From assembly GCF_039982735.1 (NCBI RefSeq), contig NZ_JBDWXV010000003.1:248001-312000 (forward strand): 64,000 nt of DNA, given 5' to 3'. Under the pieces are notes generated by a model. It was not told where the DNA came from, made no database searches, and saw nothing but the letters and a program-made list of their open reading frames with translations. How positions within the stretch are numbered: position 1 is the first letter of the stretch; every line of letters starts with the position of its first letter. Of the stretch, positions 8,575 to 17,763 are shown piece by piece. Source of the DNA: Saccharospirillum sp039982735. Its GTDB lineage: Bacteria > Pseudomonadota > Gammaproteobacteria > Pseudomonadales > Natronospirillaceae. The translations under genes were made by a program, and so were the position numbers.

Positions 8575-9369
8575 TCAGCGGGCTGCTGATAGGGCTTCTG
8601 TTGCCAGCCCTACAAAAGCATCATAAGCGCCAGTGGCTCCGCTGATAGCATCAACCCCTTCTGGTACACCCTGCTCAATCAACATCTGTTCATAGGCGGG
8701 GTAAGCAGACAGTTGCGTTACGCCACCACTGACACGGCGCCAGCGTTCGGCATAATTCAAGTCGGCCGATTTGCGGTAATTAACGGTGCCATCGTCATCG
8801 CGCGACAGCTCATCAAAATACACTCCAACAATACGGTTGCCCTTGACGGTGATTTCAATGATGCCGAAGGTTCCACGGCTGCCAGGTTCGGCTTCTGCAT
8901 AATAGCTACCATCGCGATATCGTCCAGTTCCGGCATCGGCAACAGCGGCAGACCGCTCAGCAGAAGCAGTGTCTGACCCGGTTGCAGGCTGATTCAGAGC
9001 GTCCAGATCAACATCGGCACCAGCCAGATACCCCACCAGAAAATCATCCAGCAAGGCTTCAGCTCCGGCGCTGTGAGGCCGGCCATTGCCTTTGTCGACC
9101 CAACCTTCGGTAGAGGGTCGACCACACCATTCGGTCATCACCGACTCTGGCGTTGGATGCCGGTCGATGAAGTCGGTAACGTCATAAACCAGGCCTTCTA
9201 TCTCTTTCCAGCAACTGTCGGAGGTGTTGTGACTGGCCAGCTCATCCAGACTGATTTCTCGCACCGTCCCTTCGGTTTCCGCTACGGTCGGGGCCACCCA
9301 AACGATGGTGATCAGGGTCAGCAGACTGCTGACAAAGGCGACCAGCGCTGAATATGCAAATTTGTTCAT
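8575..9369 (-). CDS. exported cytochrome b5 / FMN-binding domain protein
   Basis: Periplasmic electron-transfer protein of 264 residues. Residues 1-30 are a signal sequence or anchor (YSALVAFVSSLLTLITIVW). Residues about 35-115 are a cytochrome b5-like fold: SLDELASHNTSDSCWKEIEG, VYDVTDFIDRHP as the first haem-ligand region and RPHSAGAEALL as the likely second. Residues about 150-264 are an FMN-binding domain of the NqrC/RnfG type, ending DAISGATGAYDAF, where DxxSGAT is the motif in which Thr can be covalently flavinylated by ApbE. Its ATG overlaps the stop codon of the upstream flavocytochrome gene (ATGA, 9366-9369), so the two form one operon and probably one redox chain. No apbE is visible here. 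Confidence 0.85.
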   Translation of the reverse strand: MNKFAYSALVAFVSSLLTLITIVWVAPTVAETEGTVREISLDELASHNTSDSCWKEIEGLVYDVTDFIDRHPTPESVMTEWCGRPSTEGWVDKGNGRPHSAGAEALLDDFLVGYLAGADVDLDALNQPATGSDTASAERSAAVADAGTGRYRDGSYYAEAEPGSRGTFGIIEITVKGNRIVGVYFDELSRDDDGTVNYRKSADLNYAERWRRVSGGVTQLSAYPAYEQMLIEQGVPEGVDAISGATGAYDAFVGLATEALSAAR

Positions 9370-10658
9370 AGGAAATCAAAGACCTCGCTGTGAATGGCGT
9401 CGCCAGATAGACCGGCTTGTTTTAACAGGGGAATCAGATGTCTCATCATGCCCGGCGGCCCGCACAGGTAGACTTCGCGCTCGCGGAAATCCGGGCAGTG
9501 TGTTTCCAGAAAGGCTTCGGTTACGGCCCCCTGTACGGAAAAATGATGCGCCGTGATATCAAACCGAGGCTGCTTGCCGGCAATGTCCTGAAGCTCGTCC
9601 AGGTAGTAGGAGCGGTACTCATCCTGAGACAGGTAGAACAAATGCACCGAGGTGTCCGTGTTGTCATCCAGCATGGCGCGGGCACCACTGACAAAGGGCG
9701 TAATGCCGATGCCACCCCCCAGCCAGAGCTGATTGCGCGCCGGGTAATGTCGCTGGTAGAAATCGCCATAGGGGCCTTCAATTTCGATACGACTGCCCGG
9801 CGGCACTCGCTGCAAGGCATGGCTGGCATCACCCAGGTCTTTGATGCCCAGACGCAGCAACGGATCAGACGGCGCCGAGGCAAGGGTGTAAGGGTGTTCC
9901 TCCCGATTACCGGCACTCAAACCAGACACTTTCGGTGTCAGGTAAACAAATTGACCGGCCATGTAGCGCAATGGTTTGCCAAGTGGTTTCAGGCAAATTT
10001 CCACGACGTCGTGTTTCAGCTGATGCACCTCGGTGACCTCCCAGGCCGACCGGCCCAGATGAGGTGAAAGGACTTTGCGCCAAACAATGGCCCCGATGGA
10101 CAATGCGCCCATCAGCCACCAGACCAGAGGCTGAGCAGCCAATGGCAGGGTATGAACCAGCGCCAGAATCAGCGCCGGCGCTGATAACAAATGCAGCCGC
10201 TTCCAGCGCTGGTAGTTGAGCCGACCAAAAAACTGAAATGTCGGTGCCAGAAACACCACCATCAACGCCAGGGCGAGCCAACCAGCCCAAATTGGCCAGT
10301 TCGATGCCTCAGGAAATAAGCCAGCCAGACTCAAAGCACGTCCCTGGGTAACCGTTGCAAAACCAAGCAACCAGGCATGAAGCAGAATGCCCACAAATCC
10401 GAGAAAGCCAACCAGTCGATGAAGGGTCCACAGCCGGGGAAGACCACCAAAGTAGATATCGAGCCGAGGCAACCGCAGGCTCATCAGTGCCGCCAATAAC
10501 AGTAGCGTAAGCCCTGTAACTCCCACTAACCGACCACACCAGCGAAACCAGTACAGAGGGTCGGCTGAGGGTGCAGGCCAATGATTCAGTAGAAAAATCG
10601 AGACAGGGGTAAGCCCCAGTATCAGCAGAATCCCGTCTCCGGATTTGAACCAGCGCAT
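9366..10658 (-). CDS. ferric-reductase-like flavocytochrome with FAD/NAD(P)H reductase domain
   Basis: Membrane oxidoreductase of 430 residues. The N-terminal half (about 1-215) has six hydrophobic helices of the ferric-reductase-like haem-binding type, with histidines in LWTLHRLVGF and LLHAWLLG. The C-terminal half is a ferredoxin-NADP-reductase-like module: FAD contact HPYTLASAPSD, nucleotide-binding LWLGGGIGITPFVSGAR and the terminal CGPPGMMRHL. It should take electrons from cytoplasmic NAD(P)H across the membrane. The co-translated b5/FMN protein downstream is the natural periplasmic acceptor (inference). The final acceptor is unknown; candidates include Fe(III), quinones or oxidised periplasmic proteins. 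Confidence 0.88.
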   Translation of the reverse strand: MRWFKSGDGILLILGLTPVSIFLLNHWPAPSADPLYWFRWCGRLVGVTGLTLLLLAALMSLRLPRLDIYFGGLPRLWTLHRLVGFLGFVGILLHAWLLGFATVTQGRALSLAGLFPEASNWPIWAGWLALALMVVFLAPTFQFFGRLNYQRWKRLHLLSAPALILALVHTLPLAAQPLVWWLMGALSIGAIVWRKVLSPHLGRSAWEVTEVHQLKHDVVEICLKPLGKPLRYMAGQFVYLTPKVSGLSAGNREEHPYTLASAPSDPLLRLGIKDLGDASHALQRVPPGSRIEIEGPYGDFYQRHYPARNQLWLGGGIGITPFVSGARAMLDDNTDTSVHLFYLSQDEYRSYYLDELQDIAGKQPRFDITAHHFSVQGAVTEAFLETHCPDFREREVYLCGPPGMMRHLIPLLKQAGLSGDAIHSEVFDFL

Positions 10659-10770
10659 TGTTGCTCCTTGAATAGCAGAGCACCCACTATAGCAGAGGCC
10701 TGTTAACTGCCGACTGACTCAGGTCAAGCAACTGCCAGCCGGCTCTGCGGCCACCGGGGCGTTATCCCGA

Positions 10771-12933
10771 TCATTGCACTTTAAGCTGGCTAAGCTGCCG
10801 GTCCAGGTCATCGGTAATGGTACGCATCGAATCGCTGACACCCTGGGCATCCTGTGCCAGTTCTGCCAGGCGAACACTGGCCACTTCAACCCGGTTGATG
10901 TTCCGGTTAATTTCTTCGTTCACCTGGTTTTGCTCTTCGGCGGCGGTCGCCACCTGGGCGGCATTATCGGTGATCGATGCAATGCCGCTGGCCGCTGTCT
11001 CCATTTGCTGATAGGCGTTGTCGGCCTCACTGACGGTGATATTGATGCGCTCGGTGCTGTTCTTGATCTGACCGACAGCGGCGTCGACTTCCTGCTGCAG
11101 TGTCTGGATCAGGGCTCTAATCTCAACGGTTGAGGACTGGGTACGCCCGGCCAGGCTTCGCACTTCATCGGCAACCACAGCAAAACCCCGGCCCTGCTCT
11201 CCAGCCCGGGCCGCTTCGATGGCGGCGTTGAGCGCCAGCAAATTGGTCTGCTCGGCGATCCCTTCAATAACCTGGGTAATGCCGTTGATGTTGTCACTGC
11301 TCTTAGCAACCAAAGCAACTCGCTCGCTGGATTCTGTCATCGCTTTCGCCACCGCCCGGATCTCCGACACCGTATGCGCAAAGGCTTCACGTGCCTGCTG
11401 CAGCGACTGGTTCGATTGCTCGGCATCGCCTGCCGTGCCACTAGCAAGCCGGGCAACTTCATTGGCGGTTGCCGACATCTCGTTCATGGCCGCCGCAACA
11501 CTCTGCATTTCTTCCTGCTGCGCCGACGTTGCTTCGGTGGTGTCGCTGGAGGTTTTCACCAGAATATGGCTCTGATCACGAAGCTCTGCCGCCGAATGCT
11601 TCAACACCTGAATCATGTCGCGCAATTTGCCGGTAAAGCGATTGAACCCGTCGGCAATCGCAATCAGTTCGGCATGGCTGGAAACCGTCAGTTGCTTGGT
11701 CAGATCACCTTCCGCACCGGCCAGCTCATCCACCAGGCTTTGCATCTCGCGCATCGGTTGCGTGCTACTGCGCAACCACAAACTGATCAGCACAATGGCA
11801 ATGACCACCAGCACCAGCCCGATACCAACCATGCTGGCGGCCGTTGACTGGTAACCCTCACGCAGACTTTGTTCAAGCGCCTGGCTGGCCGCAAAAGCGA
11901 TATTCCGGGGGATAGATATCGCCACGGTCCACTCGACCCCCGCATCTTCGATGACGACAGGAGCCCGGACCAGAATCGTGTTGGCATCCGTCATCACAGG
12001 CTCGGTCATGGAGGCAAGGGCCTGTGCCATAGATCCATCAACCCGCTCGTTCAATTCACCCAGCTGATCGGGGTATGCTGAACTGGCGACTAGCAATCCC
12101 AAATCACTGAGTAAAGCAATGTTCGCAGCGCCATCAAACAGGTCTCGCTGATAGGCCAGCACCTGATCCTGAACCTGGGGCATGTTAATATCGACCCCGG
12201 CGACTCCCCGGAACTCATTGTTAACGACAATCGGGTGTACCAGTGACGTCAATAAGACTTCATAACCCTCTTCAATTTCATACAGATACGGTTCCATGAT
12301 GCAGGGTTCAAGCGTATCCCGGCTGCACAGATACCACTCAGATTCGCGATTACCGAACTCGTCCTCTTCCGTCAGGTATTTAAAGGATTGATCTTCGTCC
12401 GTGCGGTAATAGACAACCTCATCACCATCGCGTACCCAATAGACATCCAGATTACCCGCAGGTGCGCTGTGCGCCTCGGAGCCGTCGCGATAGAATGAAT
12501 CGGCCCCGTCATATCCGTCCGGTTCGAAATGGGCATAAGCCGAGCCCAGACTGGGGCCCTCGAGCAAAACTGCTTGGACCAGATCATATACCGCCTCTCG
12601 TTCGAACGGTTCCCGGCCTGTGTCATTACCTTCAGCGGTATTACTCAGCGCGGTTCCAAGCACACGAGCCAAATCAAAGCTACGATTCAGGAACGTTTCC
12701 ACATCACCGGCGATCAGTTCTGCGGTGTTAGCCAGATCCTGCTCTACCAGGGTTTCGATTGATTCACTGGCGTCCGCGACAGCCCGGTCACCGTTGGTCT
12801 GCATGGCATACCAGCCAGTACCGATAACCGCTAAGAGAGCCAGGGTAATTGCCAGGGCGGTGCCCAGAGTGAGTTTCCAGCGAAGAGACCAGGTATGCAA
12901 CGGCGTGTCCTCTGATACATCAGCCCTATCCAA
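10771..12933 (-). CDS. methyl-accepting chemotaxis protein with periplasmic dCache-type sensor
   Basis: Chemoreceptor of 720 residues. It has a first membrane helix at about 20-42, a large periplasmic region (about 45-370) of double-Cache type, recognised by its size and by NEFRGVAGVDINMPQVQ near its membrane-distal module, and a second helix (VGIGLVLVVIAIVLISLWL). A HAMP segment follows, then a cytoplasmic signalling coiled coil. The conserved hairpin tip reads IAEQTNLLALNAAIEAARAG, the CheA/CheW contact region. No C-terminal CheR-docking pentapeptide is present (it ends LSQLKVQ). The ligand cannot be inferred. It is transcribed alone, away from any che cluster. Confidence 0.93.
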   Translation of the reverse strand: MDRADVSEDTPLHTWSLRWKLTLGTALAITLALLAVIGTGWYAMQTNGDRAVADASESIETLVEQDLANTAELIAGDVETFLNRSFDLARVLGTALSNTAEGNDTGREPFEREAVYDLVQAVLLEGPSLGSAYAHFEPDGYDGADSFYRDGSEAHSAPAGNLDVYWVRDGDEVVYYRTDEDQSFKYLTEEDEFGNRESEWYLCSRDTLEPCIMEPYLYEIEEGYEVLLTSLVHPIVVNNEFRGVAGVDINMPQVQDQVLAYQRDLFDGAANIALLSDLGLLVASSAYPDQLGELNERVDGSMAQALASMTEPVMTDANTILVRAPVVIEDAGVEWTVAISIPRNIAFAASQALEQSLREGYQSTAASMVGIGLVLVVIAIVLISLWLRSSTQPMREMQSLVDELAGAEGDLTKQLTVSSHAELIAIADGFNRFTGKLRDMIQVLKHSAAELRDQSHILVKTSSDTTEATSAQQEEMQSVAAAMNEMSATANEVARLASGTAGDAEQSNQSLQQAREAFAHTVSEIRAVAKAMTESSERVALVAKSSDNINGITQVIEGIAEQTNLLALNAAIEAARAGEQGRGFAVVADEVRSLAGRTQSSTVEIRALIQTLQQEVDAAVGQIKNSTERINITVSEADNAYQQMETAASGIASITDNAAQVATAAEEQNQVNEEINRNINRVEVASVRLAELAQDAQGVSDSMRTITDDLDRQLSQLKVQ

Positions 12934-13018
12934 CCACTGGGATCGGGCTTTCTATTTCAGTATAGGCAAATAAATTTGGGACGCGCCTGAATTTTATGCT
13001 TCGCCAACAAGCACTGAC

Positions 13019-14914
13019 TCAGTCGGCCAACCGACCCCTGATCTCTTCCAGAATCGCCGGGTCATCTATGGTGGATGGCACTTGCAGCTCTTCGCCATTG
13101 ACCATCTGACGCAGGGTCTTGCGCAGAATTTTTCCGGAGCGGGTTTTCGGCAATCGTTCAACGATCAGCGACTGGTTAAAACAGGCCAGCGCCCCAATCT
13201 GCTGGCGAACAGAAGCGACCAGTTCCGCCTTCAGGGCATCTTCATCGCCAACAAAGCCATCTTTGAGCACCACCATGGCCAGCGGCAATTCGCCTTTCAG
13301 TTCATCATAGACACCAAAGACCGCGCATTCGGCAACCGCCGGGTGCGCGGCGACAATCTCTTCCATCTCGCCGGTGGAAAGCCGGTGCCCGGCGACGTTG
13401 ATCACATCGTCCAGTCGCCCCATCACGAACAGATAACCCTCTTCGTCGCGGTAACCTCCGTCTCCTGAAAGGTAGTAACCCGGGTATTGGGCCAGGTAGC
13501 CTGAAATAAAACGGTCGCTGTCGCGCCAGATGGTCGGCAGGCAGCCGGGCGGCATCGGCAACCGTATCGCCACCGCTCCTTGCTGGTTGGCACCGCACGG
13601 CTCGCCATAGGCATCGAGTATTTCGACTTGAAAGCCCGGTGTTGGCAAAGTCGCCGAACCGGCTTTGACCGGCATCTGCTCAATACCCACCGGGTTGCAG
13701 GCAATTGCCCAGCCCGTTTCGGTTTGCCACCAGTGGTCGAGTACCGGCAGGCCGGTTTTCTCAACCAGCCAGTCATAGGTAGGCGGGTCGAGACGTTCGC
13801 CCGCGAGAAAGAGTTTTTGCAAACTGGAGGTGTCGTACTGGGCCATCAACGCGGCTTCGGGGTCTTCTTTTCTGACCGCCCTAAAGGCTGTCGGTGCGGT
13901 AAACAGAGCCGCCACTTTATGCTCCGCGACCACCCGCCAGAACGCTCCGGCATCCGGCGTCTTAACCGGTTTGCCCTCATACAGCACCGTGGTGCAGCCG
14001 AATATCAGCGGCGCGTAGACGATGTAGGAGTGCCCGACTACCCAGCCAACATCGGAAGCCGCCCAAAAAACATCACCCGGCGTCATGCCATAGACCACTT
14101 CCATGCTGTAATGCATGGCCACGGCATGACCGCCGTTATCGCGCACTACGCCCTTTGGCTTGCCGGTGGTTCCGGAGGTGTACAGTACGTAGAGCGGGTC
14201 GGTGGCTTTTACCGGCACCGGGTCCGCCGGTTCGGCCATCGACAGGGCTTCATCCCAGTCGAGGTCGCGCCCGGTTTGCATCTGTGCGACGGCTTGCGGA
14301 CGCTGCAGAATCAGCGTTGCTGCTGGTTTGTGGTGTGCCTCAGAGAGGGCGGCATCCAGAATCGGCTTGTATTCGATCACCCGGTTGACCTCAATGCCAC
14401 ACGAGGCGGAAATCACCACCGTCGGTTCGGCGTCATCGATGCGCACGGCCAGTTCATGGGCGGCAAAACCACCGAATACGACAGAATGCACAGCCCCAAG
14501 CCGGGCGCAGGCCAGCATGGCCATAACCGTTTCAGGCACCATGGGCATATAAATCACAACGCGATCGCCCTTTCCCACGCCCAACCCACGCAATACCCCG
14601 GCTACCCGGGCCGTGGCATCGCGCAATTCCAGGTAGGTAAAGCGTTTAACGCTCCCGGTTACCGGTGAATCATAAACCAGGGCCAACTGCTCACCCCGGC
14701 CCGCTTCGATCTGCGCATCCAGTGCGAGATAGGCAGTATTGAGTTCGCCATCGGCAAACCAGCGATACAACCCCTCTTTATCGAGGCTGGAACCCTGTGT
14801 TGGTTCTTTATACCAGGCGACGCGTTTGCTTTGCGTCAGCCAGAAGGCATCCGGGTCGGCCACACTGGCCTGGTATTCAGTAAAATAATCGAGAACAGCG
14901 GGCGTCTGGGACAT
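13019..14914 (-). CDS. prpE: propionate-CoA ligase PrpE
   Basis: Acyl-CoA synthetase converting propionate, ATP and CoA to propionyl-CoA through an acyl-adenylate. The 631 residues match PrpE in length, with an ACAS-type N-terminus (YFTEYQASVADPDAFW), AMP-binding motif YTSGTTGKPKGVV followed by RDNGGHAVAM (characteristic of PrpE rather than Acs), WWQTETGW, and the C-terminal catalytic lysine in LPKTRSGKILRKTLRQM. No 2-methylcitrate cycle genes adjoin it. The gene stands alone between a chemoreceptor and a DMT exporter. Acetyl-CoA synthetase activity as a side reaction is possible. Confidence 0.9.
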   Translation of the reverse strand: MSQTPAVLDYFTEYQASVADPDAFWLTQSKRVAWYKEPTQGSSLDKEGLYRWFADGELNTAYLALDAQIEAGRGEQLALVYDSPVTGSVKRFTYLELRDATARVAGVLRGLGVGKGDRVVIYMPMVPETVMAMLACARLGAVHSVVFGGFAAHELAVRIDDAEPTVVISASCGIEVNRVIEYKPILDAALSEAHHKPAATLILQRPQAVAQMQTGRDLDWDEALSMAEPADPVPVKATDPLYVLYTSGTTGKPKGVVRDNGGHAVAMHYSMEVVYGMTPGDVFWAASDVGWVVGHSYIVYAPLIFGCTTVLYEGKPVKTPDAGAFWRVVAEHKVAALFTAPTAFRAVRKEDPEAALMAQYDTSSLQKLFLAGERLDPPTYDWLVEKTGLPVLDHWWQTETGWAIACNPVGIEQMPVKAGSATLPTPGFQVEILDAYGEPCGANQQGAVAIRLPMPPGCLPTIWRDSDRFISGYLAQYPGYYLSGDGGYRDEEGYLFVMGRLDDVINVAGHRLSTGEMEEIVAAHPAVAECAVFGVYDELKGELPLAMVVLKDGFVGDEDALKAELVASVRQQIGALACFNQSLIVERLPKTRSGKILRKTLRQMVNGEELQVPSTIDDPAILEEIRGRLAD

Positions 14915-15133
14915 GTGATCACCGTATTGTTTAGGCGTTCAGGTTTTGTGTTGACGGGAAGTCATGCGGACCACCGGGTAGGCCTATCCACCAGGCCAGA
15001 CACATCGCGTTTTCACCACCGAACCTTTGTACGAAAACTATGCGCTGATAAACCCTTTTGGCCCATTAGACATTGGGCGTAAAACAATCGTTAGAAAACC
15101 GGCAAAGAAACGCTCGAACAAACTAGGAGGGAA

Positions 15134-16057
15134 TTATTTTTTTGACACTTTATTTTGTTGCTGTTGGCTGCGGCCATACACCATCAAGCCCAGAGTACAG
15201 AGTGCAATGGCAGCCCACTGCAGAGTCCCGGGCCATTCACTCAAAACAGGGATCGCCAATAATGCTGCACTGGCCGGTACATAGGCCATAAACAACGAAC
15301 TGGTCATCGACCCCAATTCGCGAATCACGAAACCGAGCAGAAACAGGGCCAACACACTGACAATGATGCCCTGGTAAACGACCTGTAACAGCACATCGTT
15401 CAAGGGCGCTTCGGGAAGAACATGCGGCATCAGCCACCAGATGGGAATAAACATCAGACCGTTGATCCAGGGCACCCAAACCAGAATATCACGAGTGCTG
15501 ACCTGCCAGGCCTTTATAGCGGTCATGTAAATTGACATGACCCAGGCAGCAGCAAACAACAATAACAACCCCCTGACCGGAACCGAGTGATGCAGCAGTG
15601 TCGGCCCCACCATCAGGCCATTGGCAACGACAACCAAGGCTACACCCAGCCAGGCACCGGCCCGAAAACGCTGTTTTAACAACAGGATGGCCAGCAAACC
15701 ACTGATGACCGGCAAACTGCCATTCACCAGCACACCCGCCTGAGCCGCCGGGCTCAGTTGCAGGCCATAAAAGCTGAGCAGGGTATAGGGAAAACCACAG
15801 CCCAGTGCCACTACCAGAGCCCGCCCCCAGCGAACGCTGCGCCACGGGTAAGTCAGCGCCCAGGGCAAAGTGCACAGCGCTGCCGTTACATAACGCAACA
15901 GGGTAATGTCGGCCGGGGTCAGTACGGTTTGCACGCCCAGCCGCGACAGCACCAGCCAGCCGGACCAGATGGCAATCACGGCCAGGCCTCCCAACAGAGC
16001 AAGGCCGGTTTTGGGCGTGACCGGGGCAATTGGCTTTGCGTTGCTGGACGTCGACAT
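15134..16057 (-). CDS. DMT-superfamily transporter, EamA family
   Basis: Inner-membrane drug/metabolite transporter of 307 residues with ten predicted helices in two EamA repeats (about 15-145 and 165-295). Recognisable family stretches are LLGGLAVIAIWSGWLVLSRL, a proline-rich turn near TPADITLLRYVTAALCTLP, and AQAGVLVNGSLPVISGLLA in repeat one. Substrates of uncharacterised EamA carriers range from amino acids to toxic metabolites and cannot be inferred. It is followed by 219 bases before prpE and is divergent from an MFS exporter. Confidence 0.9.
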   Translation of the reverse strand: MSTSSNAKPIAPVTPKTGLALLGGLAVIAIWSGWLVLSRLGVQTVLTPADITLLRYVTAALCTLPWALTYPWRSVRWGRALVVALGCGFPYTLLSFYGLQLSPAAQAGVLVNGSLPVISGLLAILLLKQRFRAGAWLGVALVVVANGLMVGPTLLHHSVPVRGLLLLFAAAWVMSIYMTAIKAWQVSTRDILVWVPWINGLMFIPIWWLMPHVLPEAPLNDVLLQVVYQGIIVSVLALFLLGFVIRELGSMTSSLFMAYVPASAALLAIPVLSEWPGTLQWAAIALCTLGLMVYGRSQQQQNKVSKK

Positions 16058-16289
16058 TCAGATTCAACTAACCCTGTTTGAGTGCCCGGGAGATTACCGG
16101 TTTACTTCCTGGCAAGCCAGGGAGCCTGCCGCCCAAACGAATCCTTGTAGCGTGTTCTGGACACTGCGGCCCACATCGAATGCCTCAGAACCCCGGCGAT
16201 GACCCGGCAAATTCTGTATGATCGGTCATCTTTATCGGCAGGCTAGCCAAACGCTTTGCTTGCAGCACAGCCCCAACAGACAGGTTCGC

Positions 16290-17492
16290 ATGAAATCCAC
16301 TCTTCAATTTTCCATTCTTCTGGCGGCCACCATGGCTCTGGGCCCGCTAGCCATTGATGCCTATTTGCCGGCGTTTCCGGTGATCGCCAATGACCTGGGT
16401 GTTAGCCAGAACCAGGTGTCACTGACACTGAGCCTGTATGTGTTTGGCCTGGCGCTGGGCCTGATCATCGGCGGGCCGCTATCGGACCGTTACGGCCGGG
16501 CGCCGGTGTTACTGACCGGGCTTGGTATCTATGCCATCAGCGCCATTGCCATTGGCCAAAGTACCGACGTGCAATGGATGATCGTCTGGCGGCTGATTCA
16601 GGCCTTCGGTGGCGGCTGGATTGCCGTCAGCGTACCCGCGCTGGTGCGGGATACCGCTCGTGGGCGTGATGCAGCCCGGCTGTTTTCGCTGATTGCGCTG
16701 ATCATGTTCATTGCCCCGGCCATTGCCCCATCGCTTGGTTCTATCTTGCTGTGGATCGGCAGTTGGCCGCTGATTTTCTATTTTTTGTCGGTCTATGCCG
16801 TGGGGGTTGGGGTGCTGATGTGGTTCCGCCTGCTGCGCCATCAACCGCGCAAGACCGGGGCCAAAGAACCGGTGTCGAAATTGCTGACCAATTACCTGGC
16901 TGTGTTGCGCCACCCTATGGCGTGGCGGCATGTTGTGATTCAATCTCTGGCGTTCAGCACCGTCATGCTGTTCGTGACCCACGCCTCCTTTATGTATCAG
17001 ACCTGGTTTGGGCTGAACAATGCGCAATTTTCCATTGCGTTCGCCTCGGGCGTGGTCTGTATGGGCGTACTGGGTACGCTGAACCGGCGCCTGCTGCTTA
17101 GCTATTCGCCGGTGCTGCTGTTGAAAATTGCGCTGATCACTCAGGCCGGTGCCTTGTTGGTGATGAATCTGTTTCTGGGCATCAACAGCCAGAGCCTCTG
17201 GGCTTTCCTGCCGATGATGATACTGGTCGGCGGCACCATCGGCGCCATTGCCCCCAATAACCAATCGGCCTATCTCGAACACTTTGGCCGGCTCAGCGGC
17301 ACCGCCAGCGCGTTGATCGGCGCCTCCCAGTTCATTGTGGCCGGCACCGTCAGTACTGCCTCTACATGGATCGTCGATGGCTCTATTCAGCGCATTGCCC
17401 TGGCCATGTTTGTCTGCTCCCTGCTGGCGACCCTGAGTGGTTTGTCGCTGGCCAACCACCCGGCCCATTCAGAAGACTCAGAAGCTACTTAA
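16290..17492 (+). CDS. MFS multidrug efflux transporter, Bcr/CflA family
   Basis: Twelve-helix proton-coupled exporter of 400 residues, of the bicyclomycin/chloramphenicol-resistance (Bcr/CflA) group. Helix one ends in the signature MALGPLAIDAYLPAFPVIA. The loop 2-3 motif A is GGPLSDRYGRAPVLL, and helix 4-5 carries RLIQAFGGGWIAVSVPALVRD. I chose ATG 16290 (MKSTLQFS), which places the first helix at the N-terminus; an in-frame start at 16218 would add 24 residues with no family match. A palindromic element lies 36 bases after the stop codon. Confidence 0.9.
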   Translation: MKSTLQFSILLAATMALGPLAIDAYLPAFPVIANDLGVSQNQVSLTLSLYVFGLALGLIIGGPLSDRYGRAPVLLTGLGIYAISAIAIGQSTDVQWMIVWRLIQAFGGGWIAVSVPALVRDTARGRDAARLFSLIALIMFIAPAIAPSLGSILLWIGSWPLIFYFLSVYAVGVGVLMWFRLLRHQPRKTGAKEPVSKLLTNYLAVLRHPMAWRHVVIQSLAFSTVMLFVTHASFMYQTWFGLNNAQFSIAFASGVVCMGVLGTLNRRLLLSYSPVLLLKIALITQAGALLVMNLFLGINSQSLWAFLPMMILVGGTIGAIAPNNQSAYLEHFGRLSGTASALIGASQFIVAGTVSTASTWIVDGSIQRIALAMFVCSLLATLSGLSLANHPAHSEDSEAT

Positions 17493-17528
17493 ATTTTCAA
17501 ATCCATGAACTTGCACAAAGCGAGCGGT

Positions 17529-17645
17529 GGATGCCGGTGGTGTCTCTGCGGGGTAGTCCGCAGCAAGGATGCTGCGGTCTAGGCTCCACGGACGGATTGA
17601 GTGGGCGGCATTCCGCCCGACCCCGCAGAGATACCACCGGCATCC
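17529..17645 (+). repeat. large palindromic element, copy 2 of 3
   Basis: Inverted repeat between the MFS gene and the aminotransferase gene. Arms 17529-17553 and 17621-17645 pair over 25 positions, with only a G-U wobble (17542/17632). The core hairpin is 17558-17565 with 17570-17577 (tetraloop AGGA), followed by TCTAGGC and GACGGATT as in the other copies. This copy has an extra hairpin, GGGCGG-CATT-CCGCCC, at 17603-17618. Its arms share no evident sequence with those of copies 1 and 3. Confidence 0.85.
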
Positions 17646-17763
17646 GCTGCGGACCATAGCCACTGACTAAATCAACCGCGGAACTGGGGTTAAAACCCAT
17701 TTGAAGCCCTCGCCTAATGCCGTCAGACTGGAAGCACCCCTGGCAATCAGATGAGTTCGCTTC

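Noticed and set aside
13580..14668. Long open frame (362 codons) antisense to prpE
   Set aside because: It is a shadow of a GC-rich real gene: no ribosome site, no recognisable family, and the plus-frame product is an intact PrpE.
16509..17468. 319-codon frame antisense to the MFS exporter
   Set aside because: Low-complexity Gln/Arg/Gly-rich translation and an intact transporter on the other strand.
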